Source of the DNA: Castor canadensis
Taxonomy: Eukaryota; Chordata; Mammalia; Rodentia; Castoridae
DNA: 64,000 nt
Assembly (NCBI RefSeq): GCF_047511655.1
Contig: NC_133387.1
Coordinates: forward strand, 142,594,853-142,658,852
Direction: 5' to 3'
This document shows, in pieces, positions 1 through 10,999 of the stretch (positions are counted from its first letter, which is position 1; each line of letters opens with the position of its first letter). The notes beneath the pieces were generated by a model. It did not search any database, had not been told where the DNA came from, and was given only the letters and a program-made list of their open reading frames with translations. The position numbers and the translations under genes were made by a program.

Positions 1-546
1 GATTTTTAATTAAAAAAAACTCACAAAATAGTATGAATGTATCATCCCACTGAGAAAAGAGTGGAAGGAGATTCATCCTCCAAAAGAGTCATTTATGTGT
101 GGATGCAATGTGTGGATAATTCTTTTGAATACATGAGTAATTCTTGATTACTGTTTAGTATTTTGCTGCAAGAAAGTAAGTTGGCTTTAAAATTAGAATT
201 AAAAATAAATTATAAAAATAAGATGCAAGGTGTTTAACTTGGCAGGTATGCAACAAATGATAAAACAAATATTATACTAAGGCTATATCATGGCAAAAGC
301 AGGAAGTAAAATTATACTTCCATAATATGGCAATTAGCTTGCTGGAAAAATCCCCCCAAATCTCCACTTTCATGTTAAAGACAGTGCTTTAAAATGATAT
401 TGTAGTTATATTATATTATTTTAAAATAAAGGACTGGATGGTAGATAGAATATATTTTATAAGCTTAAATCTTGAATAACTGTCATGCCTGGAATTGCCT
501 TTTATAAAAGAGCTGGAATAAGGGAACCACTATTGAAGATCTTGGG

Positions 547-1313
547 ACTGGGCATGGTGGCTTATACCTATAATCCTAGGTACTTTAAAGGCAGAGGTGG
601 AGAGGATTGCAGTTTGAGGCCAGCTGGGGAAAAAAGTTTGTGACACCACATCTTTTTTTTAAAATATTTGTATGTGCATACAATGTTTGGGTCATTTCTC
701 CCTCTTCCCCCCTCTTCCCTTACTTTCCCCCCACACTCCTTCCCTCTCCCCTCCATCCACCTAGCTACCAGGCAGAAACTATTTTGCCCTTATCTCTAGT
801 TTTGTTGGAGAGAGAGTATAAGCAACAATAGGAAGGACCAAGGATTTTTGCTAGTTGAGATAAGGATAGCTATACAGGGAGTTGACTCGCATTGATTTCC
901 TGTGCATGTGTGTAACTTTCTAGGTTAATTCTTCTTGATCTAACCTTTTCTCTAGTTCCTGGTTCCCTTCTCTTATTGGCCTCTGTTGCTTTAAAGTATC
1001 TGCTTTAGTTTCTCTGCGTTGAGGGCAACAAATGCTATCTAGTTTTTTGGGTGTTTTACTTATCCTCATACCTTCCTTGTGGTGATACCACATCTTAATC
1101 AATAAAAGCTGGGTATGGTGGTGTATACCTGTCATCCCAGCTACCTGGAAAGTATAAATAGGAGGATCAAAGTCCAAGCCAGTCAGGGCAAAAATCCAAG
1201 ACCAAAAAGGGCTAGGGGTGCAATCCAAGTGGTAGAGCACCCGCCTAGCAAGTGCAAGACCCTGAGTTCAATTTCCAGTAACACCAAGAAAAAAAAAGAA
1301 AAGAAGAAAGAAA
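547..1313 (+). mobile_element. Trimeric B1-B1-ID SINE, split by an L1 insertion
   Basis: The left 7SL-type monomer (547-654) has the Alu/B1 phrases GGCATGGTGGCTTATACC and GTTTGAGGCCAGC. A second monomer starts at about 1108 and an ID-like unit with GTGGTAGAGCACCCGCCTAGCAAG follows at about 1210-1290, then an A-rich tail. The two halves are separated by an antisense L1 fragment flanked by a direct repeat of the SINE sequence, so this is one element broken by a later insertion. Compare the uninterrupted trimer at 50962-51245. Confidence 0.85.
655..1086 (-). mobile_element. 5'-truncated L1 (3' UTR only), with target-site duplication
   Basis: Homologous to the 3' end of the L1 at 38900-42590: the poly-T/TTCATATGTGCATACAATG start, the pyrimidine-rich block, then the conserved stretch ACTATTTTGCCCTTATCTC onward. 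Because it is antisense, the poly-A tail appears as poly-T at the left. A target-site duplication ACCACATCTT is present at 645-654 and 1087-1096 (14 bp if one mismatch is allowed), proving insertion into the SINE around it. Confidence 0.9.
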
Positions 1314-1708
1314 ATCAGAAAAGACAAGAAACACTTGGGACCATTTTCCAGCTACCTAGAAGGATGGCTACTCTGTTCTACTTCTCTAATTTCATCACTC
1401 ATACCATTGTCCTGAATACCACTTTGATGAAATACATTTCTAGGGGACGATGTTGGTAAAAAGAATTAAACAAACAGGAGTCATTCACTAGGAACTTATA
1501 GTTTTAGATGGAAGAGGCCCTTAAATATTTTAAAACACACATACACAGGTCACACACTTGAAAAGTCATAGAGGTCTCTGAAGAAAACACAAGAATTGGT
1601 ACCAGGGGGTAGAGAAGGGGGACTAGGTAGCAGAGCATAGTTTGGGAGGAAAATAGAGTTTTTCTTGTATATCTATTTATGCTGGGTAGCTTTTAAAATA
1701 TGATGTGG

Positions 1709-1901
1709 AGACCAACCATGGTGGTACATGCCTGTAATTCCAGTTCTTTGGGAAGCAGAGGTAGGAGGATCAAGGACCCCAGGCTAGCTGGGCAAGTTAG
1801 TGGGAGAACTTAACTGAAAAAGAAACTAAAAGCAAAAGGACTGGGGGTGTGGCTCAAGTGGTGGAGTGAAGCCCTGAGTTCAATTCTAAGTACTGCAAAA
1901 A
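1709..1901 (+). mobile_element. B1-ID dimeric SINE
   Basis: A 7SL-type monomer (ATGGTGGTACATGCCTGTAA, then AGGAGGATCAAGG) is followed after an A-rich linker by an ID-like unit (GGGGTGTGGCTCAAGTGGTGG ... CCCTGAGTTCAA). It is diverged from the other copies; the ID box lacks the usual GCACCTGCCTAGCAAG middle, so it carries an internal deletion. Confidence 0.85.
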
Positions 1902-2639
1902 TGTGTAGTATGTGCACATTTAATATATATTGGCATAGTATATATTAAAAACAAATATATATTAATTGAAAACAATTCTTTCTAAAATTTGGGGCTCATG
2001 GGACAACCATGAAAATGACTAGATTAGAGAAAAACCAAATTTTCTTTCTTACAAAAATATGCTTCTCTTTAGAATGCTTAGTTCCCATCATGGATGGCTT
2101 TGTGACTCAAACCAAGACTTGCCAACACTTGCCTGCCCAGCCTTTACCTGTAGACTACTAACCCGATATGACTGGGGCTTTCTTGTGTTCTCTAAATCAG
2201 GAATGGTCTCAGGCCAATCTCTTGCATTAGCTCTTCAGGGCTCCTTTGTGCCCAGCAGCAGATGGTTGGCTAGGGTGAGAGTGACCATCACTGCTCAGCA
2301 GCACTGGGAAGTGAAAACTGGACCTGATGGAGTGAAGCCAGAGTCCTCAGCTCATCAGCACCATGCTCACATTACCTCTCATCCAGTACTGACATGTTTG
2401 GGGAGGCAGAGACAATCTAGCTGATTTGACAGCTCAAGTCAGAGTTGTCAAGTACAGACGCCAGAGAGTCCACTTATCTTAAGAATATGTTGGAGAGGGT
2501 GGGCTCTCTCATCTTGACAGCTACATCAACACAGCACCTTGTGGATAAGGGTAGATCCAAACACGTAGTCAGGACCACAGAATGCAGCAACTCTCCCAGG
2601 GTCACTCCCACTACATCAGCTTGATTTTACTTTAGAAAT

Positions 2640-3065
2640 TTTGCCCACCCATTTTCTCCTTTGCTGACAGTGACATTGATCAGTCCCTTCTCATCTATTG
2701 CTATCCCTCTTACTGCTTTTCCTCCTCCTACTTCCCCCACTCCAGCATGCTTTCAAAAGCACAAATGTGACCATTTCACTGCGTGACAGGCCATAGCTTC
2801 CTTTAGCTCCTGCTGTCAGAGGCCCAAGTTGCTTGGCCTGCAGACACACAAGGTCCTTTGTCAACCCTTTTAAGTCTTCTTTCCAGTTTCCTTTCCTGCT
2901 CCTCTAGAACTGTACTACCTAGATCATCAGAGCTGTTGCTAGTATTTCTCTCCCCGTGAATTCCTCCAGGATATGACACACCATTCCTCCTTTGTGCTCC
3001 TGAGCTGGGGACAGAACCTGGCATGGGACAGGCATCCAGTCAGTGTTAGGGTGAATGAAGGTATA
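2640..3065 (+). mobile_element. Possible ancient L2-like fragment
   Basis: The stretch has the pyrimidine-rich body and the tail pattern (CTGGGGACAGAACCTGGCATGGGACAGG..., ending in GTGAATGAAGG) of the 3' end of ancient mammalian LINE2 elements. Similarity is weak and recognised only by eye. A 73-codon reading frame on the minus strand here has no features of a real protein. Confidence 0.35.
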
Positions 3066-3099
3066 GGGACCTTTTGAACAATGCAATGTGGCCGCTTGA

Positions 3100-3725
3100 T
3101 GGTGCTTCTCAGACTTTATATACACAGGAGCCTCCGGGGATCCTATTAAAATACAGATGTGGATTCAGGAGGTTGGGGATGAAGGTCTGCATTTCCTACA
3201 AGTTCCCAGGTGAGGCTGCTGCTACAGGCCCAGGGCCACACTTTTTTTTTTTAATTTTTATTGTTTTATTATTCATATGTGCATACAATGCTTGGGTCAT
3301 TTCTCCCCCCTGCCCCAACCCCCTCCCTTACCACCCACTCCACCCCCTCCCTCTCCCCCCACCCCCTCAATACCCAGCAGAAACTATTTTGCCCTTATCT
3401 CTAATTTTGTTGAAGAGAGAGTATAAGCAAAATAGGAAGGAACAAGGGTTTTTGCTGGTTGAGATAAGGATAGCTATACAGGGCATTGACTCACATTGAT
3501 TTCCTGTGCGTGGGTGTTACCTTCTATGTTAATTCTTTTTGATTTAACCTTTTCTCTAGTTCCTGGTCCCCTTTTCCTATTGGCCTCAGTTGCTTTTAAG
3601 GTATCTGCTTTAGTTTCTCTGCGTTAAGGGCAACAAATGCTAGCTAATTTTTTAGGTGTCTTACCTATCTTCACACCTCCCTTGTGTGCTCTCGCTTTTA
3701 TTACCACACTTTGGATAGTAAGGAC
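3100..3725 (+). mobile_element. MER5A-like DNA transposon, split by L1
   Basis: 3100-3244 reads like MER5A (TGGTGCTTCTCAGACTTTA ... CATTTCCTACAAGTTCCCAGGTGA ... GGGCCACACTTT) and the expected terminal part resumes at 3703 as ACCACACTTTGGATAGTAAGG. An antisense L1 fragment sits between. MER5A is an old non-autonomous hAT-type element, so the L1 is the younger insertion. Confidence 0.75.
3245..3702 (-). mobile_element. 5'-truncated L1 (3' UTR), inserted in MER5A
   Basis: Same L1 3' family as at 655 and 38900: poly-T, TATTCATATGTGCATACAATG, a C-rich block, then conserved sequence to CTTGTGTGCTCTCGCTTTTA. The 9-bp duplication CCACACTTT occurs on both sides (about 3236-3244 and 3704-3712). Minus-strand orientation. 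Confidence 0.9.
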
Positions 3726-3802
3726 CTACAACAGCAATAGCTTTAAGATGGGGGAGCAGTGTGGAACCTATGATTTCTACAGGGATTTTGAATGTGTATG
3801 TT

Positions 3803-4007
3803 TGTTTATTTATTTATTTAGTATGGTGCTGGGAATTTAACTCAGGGTCTTATGCTTAACAGTAGTCTGTCCTTTTAGGCGTTTAGTTTTGTTTTACAGA
3901 TACGATGTTGATCTAACTTTGCCTGGGTTTGCCTTGAACTGTGATCCTCCTACCTCCACTTCCCAAGCAGCTGGCATTAAAGATATGTACCATGCTGCCT
4001 GGTGGGA
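3803..4007 (-). mobile_element. B1-ID dimeric SINE, reverse orientation
   Basis: Read on the minus strand there is a 7SL-type monomer (the complement of GATCCTCCTACCTCCACTTCCC at about 3942-3963) followed by an ID unit (complement of GGTGCTGGGAATTTAACTCAGGG) and an A-rich tail seen here as TTTATTTATTTATTTA at 3804-3820. Diverged copy. Confidence 0.8.
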
Positions 4008-4069
4008 ATGTTGAATTGTTAAGTGAACTTTTGATTTCAAAAAGATCAAAAGAAGTCAAAGACTTTATA

Positions 4070-4186
4070 ATCTTCCTTCCTTCCTCCCTTCCTTCCATCT
4101 TTTCTTTATTGGTGGTAGTGGGGTTTGAACTCAGGGACTTACAGTTGTTAGACAAGCGTTCTACCACTTGATCCACTCCGCAGCCC
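4070..4186 (-). mobile_element. ID-like SINE monomer with 20-bp target-site duplication
   Basis: The complement of an ID unit (GGGGTTTGAACTCAGGGACTT ... TCTACCACTTG) with a tail that has become (TTCC)n. The flanks repeat AAGAAGTCAAAGA(C/T)TTTATA: 4050-4069 and 4187-4206, identical apart from one base. This shows the ID unit can move alone, separate from the B1 part. Confidence 0.88.
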
Positions 4187-4959
4187 AAGAAGTCAAAGAT
4201 TTTATACCCACATCACATACATAGTAAGCTATGGAGCTATAAGTGATTTGAGAAATAAGGGTTAATAACTAAAAATAATTTGCACTTCAATTTTCAGCAC
4301 CAATATTCTAATGCGTGGAGTTACATTAGATTCTCTTGGAAACCTTCTCACCTCACCATTGCTCATCACCTATGGAACTCCCCTTCCTGGGATACACACC
4401 AAAAAGAAGTATAGGAGCAGCTATTGTTTCTCTTCCCACTGGCCTGAGAAACAAGGACAGTGTGAGCACTGACTGCAGTTGAGCATGTGCTCAAACAAAG
4501 AGACCAACTCTTCTATCCATAGCTAATGAAATTTTCTCTTTCACTTCTACTCTGTCTACAATTGGCTGAGTAAAATTTCTAAGACAGCTGACATTTAGTA
4601 GAGGGCCAGGACTTACTAAAATGATACTATAAAATGTCTTGGGGTTTGTTTGGTCCAAATTGTTTGGGTTGGGGGAACTAGATCCCCCAAAATCTCTTCC
4701 TTCTCAATGCTCAAATAATATTTATGCCTATCAAACAATACGTATTGTGTACATAGGACGAGAAACAGAAACACAATGAACTCCAAGAACCCACTACCAC
4801 CCAACAGAACCAGAACGTTACAGGGTGTTCTCTCCTTTTATTCCCCTGCATTCCCCTACTCAAGGTACCACTCTCCCTAAATTTGTATTTGTTTTCTTTT
4901 CTTTTTGCACATGCTTCATAAGCACTCTGTCACTGAATTTTATCCCTGGTCCCATTTGT

Positions 4960-5015
4960 TTATCTATCTATCTATCCATCTACCATCTATCCAACTATCT
5001 TCTAAATCTATCTTT
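4960..5015. repeat. (TATC)n microsatellite, imperfect
   Basis: Tetranucleotide run TATCTATCTATC followed by degenerate units. It has no coding meaning, although it creates a false short reading frame rich in Leu, Ser, Ile and Tyr. Confidence 0.85.
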
Positions 5016-5017
5016 GG

Positions 5018-5103
5018 GGTTTTTTTTTTGAGACAGTGTTTTACTAAATAGTCCAGGGTGTCTTCAAATTCATGATTCTCCTGCCTCAGCTTTCCAAGTG
5101 CTG
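5018..5103 (-). mobile_element. B1-type SINE monomer, reverse
   Basis: Poly-T followed by GAGACAGTGTTTTACTAAAT, TCATGATTCTCCTGCCTCAG and CCAAGTGCTG, the complement of a 7SL-derived B1 monomer. Truncated at the 5' end of the element. Confidence 0.75.
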
Positions 5104-5318
5104 TCCATTTGTTTTTAAAACAAATATTTTAGATATATAAATGTTAAGAGATATTTATATATCTCTAAACAGTAAGTCGTTTAGCCTTGCTTTTAAGCTT
5201 TGCAAAAATAGTACCATTCTGGTGTGGTTTTCTATAGCTTGCTCTTTTTAAAAAAAATTTGATATTTGTTCCTAAGATCACCTACATTGCTGCATGTAGC
5301 TCTAGCTTATTTGTTTTC

Positions 5319-5597
5319 TTTTTTTTTTGTTTGTTTTTTTTGTTTTTATTTTTAAAAATTTTTTTTATTATTCATATGTGCATACAAGGCTTGGGTCATT
5401 TCTCCCCCCTGCCCCCACCCCCTCCCTTACCACCCACTCCGCCCCCTCCCTCTCCCCCCCACTACGCCCCCTCCCTCTTCCCCCCACCCCCTCAATACCC
5501 AGCAGAAACTATTTTGCCTTTATTTCTAATTTTGTTGTAGAGAGAGTATAAGCAATAATAGGAAGGAACAAGGGTTTTTGCTAGTTGAGATAAGGAT
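5319..5597 (-). mobile_element. Short 5'-truncated L1 with perfect 16-bp duplication
   Basis: The poly-T, TATTCATATGTGCATACAAGG start and C-rich block match the L1 3' UTR copies at 655, 3245 and 38900. Truncation leaves only about 280 bases. The perfect 16-bp repeat TAGCTTATTTGTTTTC is at 5303-5318 and 5598-5613. The C-rich block is partly duplicated compared with the other copies (CCCCCTCCCTCT twice). Confidence 0.92.
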
Positions 5598-6279
5598 TAG
5601 CTTATTTGTTTTCATCACCGTACACTGCTGCACTAAAACAGTCCTCAGGCTTTGTGTGCACATTCTTTGTCAGTGGACATTTAGGCTGTTTCCAGTGTTT
5701 TGTGCTTAGGAACAATGCTTCTAGGAACAGGAGTGCTTTGAGTTCATCTAGAATATATCCAAAAGAGTAGAATTGCTAGATACACAAGGTCCATGGTTAT
5801 AAGATGATGCCAAATTATTTTTTGTAGCAAAGATAACAATTTACATCCCAGCCAGCAGTGTATGAGTTCCTGATGATCCTTAGTTTCACCGACAGCTTGT
5901 CTTACTAGGACACAGACAATGGCATGTCACACTGCAGCACTTTTGTGCCAGAAGGCAGCACTCCTGACTGGATGGGCTCTTTCCTCCTGACCACCTGACT
6001 GGAGAGCCTGGTGGGAGACTCTGCCCTAGAGATGGGGCCCTTGAGCCTCACACCTGGCTGAGTCCTATTACTGGGGACAGAGATAGGGTCCTAACTATGC
6101 CTGGCCATGGATACACGACCATCATAGAAGGCAGCCAGTCATAGAATGTGGGACCCGGAAGGGGCCCTAAAGTCAAATCCTTCCTTTTACATTTAAGGAG
6201 ATGGCAACTCATTTACTTGGCAAAGTCTAAGAGCTAATTACTGCAAGAACCTTACTCCAGGGCACTTAATTCTTAATTC

Positions 6280-7640
6280 AGAGTTGTTCCCCCCCCCAGT
6301 AATTTAAGATATCATAACACGATCAATAAAATTAATAATGGCTCTAAATATTCAAATAGCTAACTGGTTTATTTTTAAAAGGTAGCTGTTTAACTTAAGC
6401 AAATGATGAATTTGATAACTTTAGCATTTTGCTTATGATGTGCCCAGGGGTAATATTTGGTGGGATAAGCGGAGGAAGGAGAAACCACCACAGTTAGGGT
6501 TTTAGTATGCAAATTTAACTATGCTAAAAATGGCTCCTGGGGAAACTAATGCCCAATAATCTCACTGATCATTCTTGCCCTTGAATCATTTCCCCAGGAA
6601 ATTATTAGGTCCCTCTTTATAAAGCTGCTTTTGTGAGGAAGGCAAACTTCAGATTCATTGAGTCTAAATTCATCTTCCCTTACGATCAGTCGTAATTGAG
6701 TGGCTCTATCCTAAGAAGCTGGGAACAGTGGAGTTTATAGCAACTAGCCTCAGTGAGCTGGTGCTCACTTTACGTGTGATCACAGAAAATCACCGGAGAG
6801 AGAGTCTGTAACATAGGTACCAAGCACTCTTCAGAGTGTGTGTAATTGTTGAAAAAGTGGCATAACCCTGTGCACGGGAGTCTGTCCCCATCCACCCAAG
6901 GCAGAAAATTGAAACTGGGGAGGGGAGAAGGGCTGCTTAATAACAGCAAGGGCATTTGCAGAGCAAATGTTCCTTCTGTTTACTTCAAGAATTCTCTTCC
7001 CCAGCCCTGCTCATCTGCTGTCCACCTATCTATCACATAGAAATATCTTTTCATTTAACAGACTGCTGATTGATAAGAGCCTTCTGTGAAGCGTCCCTCT
7101 TCGGGTGTCAGGAGGGTGGGGAAGCTTGGAGAGAAAGAGCACCCAGTCATTTTGCCCAGGAATGCTGACCAAACCATACTGAGGGTACTTCTGCTTCAAG
7201 TTTTTCTCCTCCTAGCAGTCATTTTAATCAGCTCTTCTCTATTTAATGAGTTCGTAATGCCATTACATAATCACCCAGCTCTCTGGATTAATGATGAAAA
7301 GAGGAACTGATTTTTCTAGTTGCATCATTTGAAGTAAATGTTAACTTTCTTTCTGAGTCTTTAGTTAACCGCATTAGTGTGACAAATATGTCTTTGTCTA
7401 GCATAAGTAATTAGAATTTAATCACTTTAACTGCATCTTAATTACCCCAAATGAATTGAAAGGACATTTAATAGCAAAGATTAAATTGCCTTAATGAACG
7501 ATTTTTGTGACTCCATCAATACTTGAACCGCGTTGGCCACTCCTCTCACACGCTCCATTCGAGGAACCCGCAGTGAGTGCGGAGGTCACTAGGTGGCGCG
7601 CTTCGCTCGTTTGTTTATTTAATTTCCCCATTGATCTGTT
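6280..7640. promoter_or_regulatory. Intronic AT-rich, homeobox-motif-rich block (candidate enhancer)
   Basis: No repeat is recognisable. The sequence is rich in TAAT/ATTA cores (TTAATAATGG, AATTAATGATG, CTTAATTACC), an ONECUT core (ATCAATAAAA at 6323), a POU octamer ATGCAAAT at 6507-6514 and GATA-like cores. This dense, non-repetitive texture next to a developmental gene is typical of conserved non-coding enhancers. Conservation cannot be tested here, so function is inference. Confidence 0.4.
7584..7602 (+). promoter_or_regulatory. CTCF-like motif, forward
   Basis: GGTCACTAGGTGGCGCGCT matches the CTCF core CCASYAGRKGGCRSY at all but about two positions, with the invariant AGGTGGC centre intact. 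It lies in a CpG-containing patch between two AT-rich blocks. Binding is not shown. Confidence 0.55.
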
Positions 7641-8096
7641 TTAGAAGACAACAGGAAAGAAAGCGAAAAGCACATAGTTTATTGTGTTCTTCTGATAACC
7701 TCTCTTTGGGACTATGAGATCATCACCAGATGTGAAAACGAAAGGAGTGATTTCAGAAACTGTCGATTTTCTGAGTCCCCTATTGCCTCTGCAGAGGAAG
7801 ATGAGAGGCACATGGGTGACTGGAAATGAGCAGTGTTTGACGGAAATTTAAGTTGCACTATGGACAAATGCCAACATGCATACGGAGTTTCAGTCAATTT
7901 ATTATTTTTGTGTGTGCGCGCAGATTCCTAAAATAACAGGGGAGCTTTAGAAGTGCAAGGCAGGCACTGATGCAGAGCCAAGAAATGTAATTGCTGCCCA
8001 AGAGCGGTTCGGAACACACCAAGGCTGGAAAGTATGAAGGCTCTGGGTCCTTGGGCCCTCCTCCAGGCACGGGTCCCTTTGGACCAGCTCTACCCA

Positions 8097-9640
8097 CAGA
8101 GCACTTCTAATGAGATGGGTCTTGCCCATCAATAATTGTTTAAGTGAATAAATGGTTAGAGAGACATGGGTTCTGCGCCTAGCTCTGTTCCTGTCTTGCA
8201 TTCCTTTTGACTGCTTCTTCAAAGGAGAGCAATAAAAAACCTCTCTTATGAGAGTAAAAAAGAAATAAGTTTCCATAAGTAACTCTCTGTGAGAGCCCCA
8301 AAGGGAAGATACTCCCTTTCTAATTTCCAGAACTTTATTATGCACAAGCTTTCTAAACTGATAGTGAATTAAACAGTTCTACATTCTACAATGACCTGCT
8401 GGACATGAACTAGCAACAGAAGCATGGGGTGGAGGATAAGAGGGTTTGGGGTTTTGAATAGGGGAAGCTGAGTTCTAAGCATCAGTGTTTTCCACCTGCG
8501 TTATCATGGGTAAATTATTTAATCTCATTAAAGAAAGCAGCTGGAAATTTATATTAACTACTACATCTGGGAGCTCTTAAAAACTCCAATGTCATGTCCC
8601 ATAAAAATAATCTTGGGTTGCAGCCAGACCTTAGTTTTAAGTCTGTAAGTGATTCCAATGTGTGATACATAGTGATTCCAATGTATTGCAGGCATAGACG
8701 ATGAGTATTCAATGAGACTCCACATGTGCCAACCACAGTACACAATAAATACAAGAACCCAAGCTCCTTCCTTATCCACTGCTAAGACAAATCTGGTGGA
8801 TTATATATTAGGGTCAAATTCTGTTCAGCTGTTGTCTTATTAAATGTCCCCATCTAAAGGAGAAGAAAATTTTATGAAGCTAATTTGTTCCAATATTATG
8901 AATATATGAATATCTTTTGGGAGGGACATGTGTAGCTGATCCCATAGAAAGGCCCTATGATAAACTGTATGCTTGCATCTAAAATAGGCAGATTGTCTTG
9001 TGATTGGCCTAGTCACCTAACCCAGTTCTATCATTTCATGGGCAAATTAAGATTCATTAGTATTAGCAAACTTTTACTAAAATAAAAACTTACAAAATTG
9101 AGAAGAGATAGGAATTTATGATTGGATGCTAAATTCATTCACATTAGAAAGAATTTTTTTTGAAGACAGGGTCTCATAGAAGTAATTTTTTTACTGGACT
9201 ATGTAGCTGACATTTTTCATGTAGAAATAATGTGGCTTTCTTTTTCTAAAGGTGCTTCCTCATCTTTTTTAAGTAGAGACATAACAAAAATCATATTTAA
9301 TGAACATGTGTCGAATGCTTTTCTCCAGCATGATAAGAAATGAATCCTTTAACAACCATGACTCCCACAAGCTCTTTCTTCTGTTGCTACTCTAGGTTGG
9401 GGGCCATTCAGTTTTACCAAAGTGTGAAAATCCTGCTGTTTTAATGGGGACTGAAATGAAACTAGTCATTTCTCATTCAACCCATTAAGGCTCCTTGGTG
9501 GAGTTACAATATTAAGTATGTGTTTAAATATTCCATTGTGCAGAGTTGGCAAAGAGCATTGAGCCTTGCCACTTCAAGGACAAGGACTTCTACCCATGGA
9601 AGTGGAGAAGCAGGACACCCGAGAGCCTCCCTTTTAATTA
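8097..9640. other. Intronic stretch without recognised feature
   Basis: Unique-looking intronic DNA. A possible remnant of a reversed B1 poly-T end is at about 9157-9180 (TTTTTTTTGAAGACAGGGTC), too short to be sure. No convincing coding or RNA gene was found. Confidence 0.5.
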
Positions 9641-9651
9641 CTCACAGCCAG

Positions 9652-9738
9652 CCTGCCTTCCTTCTTGCCTGCCTGCCTTCCTTCCTTCCTTCCTTCCTTC
9701 CTTCCTTCCTTCCTTCCTCCCTCCCTTCTCTCTCTCTC
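9652..9738. repeat. (TTCC)n pyrimidine microsatellite
   Basis: About 60 bases of CCTT units flanked by CTGCCTGC and CTCTCTCTC degenerate edges. It gives false frames with Leu-Pro-Ser-Phe repeats on the plus strand. Pyrimidine tracts of this kind can form triplex DNA in vitro. Confidence 0.95.
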
Positions 9739-10786
9739 GCTGAAATCAGAAATACATTTTGCCTGGATATGAACTATTTCTTAGGAGAACTTTGAGGAGC
9801 AGAGTCTGATTAGCTGAATTTGCCATGAATGTGGAAATGATGACATCAAACAGCTCGTGTAACAACCTCCTTAAAGACCTTCTAGATTAGAGATGACTAT
9901 AGATTTTCTCCAGCACGGATCAAAGGGACTGAATTGAACGTTTTAGCTTAATGATCCAACCCCTGTCACACCCACAGGGACGCGAATTCCGATTTTATAA
10001 GCAGGTGTGCACGTGCGCACACAAAGCTGCCGTGGAGGGAGGAAAAGATCAACCACCTGATCACCGGGGGTAGGTTTGATCTTTTCCATCACTTCACTAT
10101 GCCAGTGTAGATTCCTGGCGGGGCCTCTTGCTCTCATAAACTTCACAGTATTTGCTGTGAGTATTCGTTTTCTCGCTACAACTTTTCAAAGCCCCTTACC
10201 CCAGCCGCCTTTCAGAGATAAGGGGTACCACTGGATTAGGCCACCAGACGGTGGGGCCCTGTCCAGGGTCCTGACGCCGCACCAGTGCTCCACGCGGGTC
10301 GTCCTCGGAACGCCCTTTCACCCACCCCACAGGAGAGGAAACAAAGACTTCCAAGCTGAAGGCCTCAGGGCTGCCTTCTGACTCCCGGTCAGTTTGCTGG
10401 AAGAGGAAAAGACTAAACAAAGAAACCGCTAGTCCACCCATATTATGTCCATCAGCCCCAATCTTCAGAAGAGGGTCACCTTCTCTAATCTTGACTCTGT
10501 TTTTCTCACATAAAGACCTGCACCAGAAGCACAATTTGGATTAGAAATCCAAACGTGCACTTATCTGGGGAGGTTAGAATTGGGGTGTACTTTTGGGGGA
10601 TGGAAATTGTGCCTCCACCAATGAGGTAACCTCAACAGGTTCACTAGATATCCTTCGCTTCCTCCGCCACTCACTCCCTACCGAAATAGTTACGGGTTTG
10701 AAAACCACCAGGACAGCAATGGTCTAAAAACAAAGGAGCCAGCATCCCTTTACTGTGGATGTTGGCTAGGCACCCTGCCCCGCCCG

Positions 10787-10801
10787 CCCGCAGGGGGCGC
10801 G
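10787..10801 (+). promoter_or_regulatory. CTCF-like motif, forward, in CpG-rich patch
   Basis: CCCGCAGGGGGCGCG matches the CTCF consensus at about 13 of 15 positions. It is embedded in a short CpG cluster (10780-10820). An SP1-type GC box overlaps, so SP/KLF factors are an alternative. Confidence 0.5.
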
Positions 10802-10999
10802 CGCACTTCTTCTGCGCAGCTCACCCAGGGAAGGTGTGACCCAGAGCAGCGAGTTAGCGGGTGCAGCAGCCCAGCTCACAGAGAGTCGCAGAGGGTCGAA
10901 GCTTAAAGACAGACACACTTTGGGCTTTGGGTGGTTTTGCTGCTACAACACAACTGTACTATTGTTGGTGCCGTCCGTCTCAAGTGTTTGGAGTGACCC

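Larger units (their letters stand above)
4740..5935 (-). mobile_element. Ancient L1 fragments (L1M-like), interrupted by later insertions
   Basis: The segments before 5303 and after 5614 have the wording of the antisense 3' part of old mammalian L1s (CATTTAGGCTGTTTCCAGTGTTTTG, ACATCCCAGCCAGCAGTGTATGAG). They are highly diverged, with no open frame. Within them lie a TATC microsatellite (4960-5015), a reverse B1 monomer (5018-5103) and a young L1 insertion (5319-5597). Exact ends are uncertain. Confidence 0.6.

Noticed and set aside
2059-2424. Plus-strand frame of 121 codons in the intron
   Set aside because: No recognisable domain, no splice or promoter context; likely chance.
5259-5551. Frames rich in Phe and Pro at 5.3-5.5 kb
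   Set aside because: They translate the poly-T and C-rich part of an antisense L1 3' UTR.
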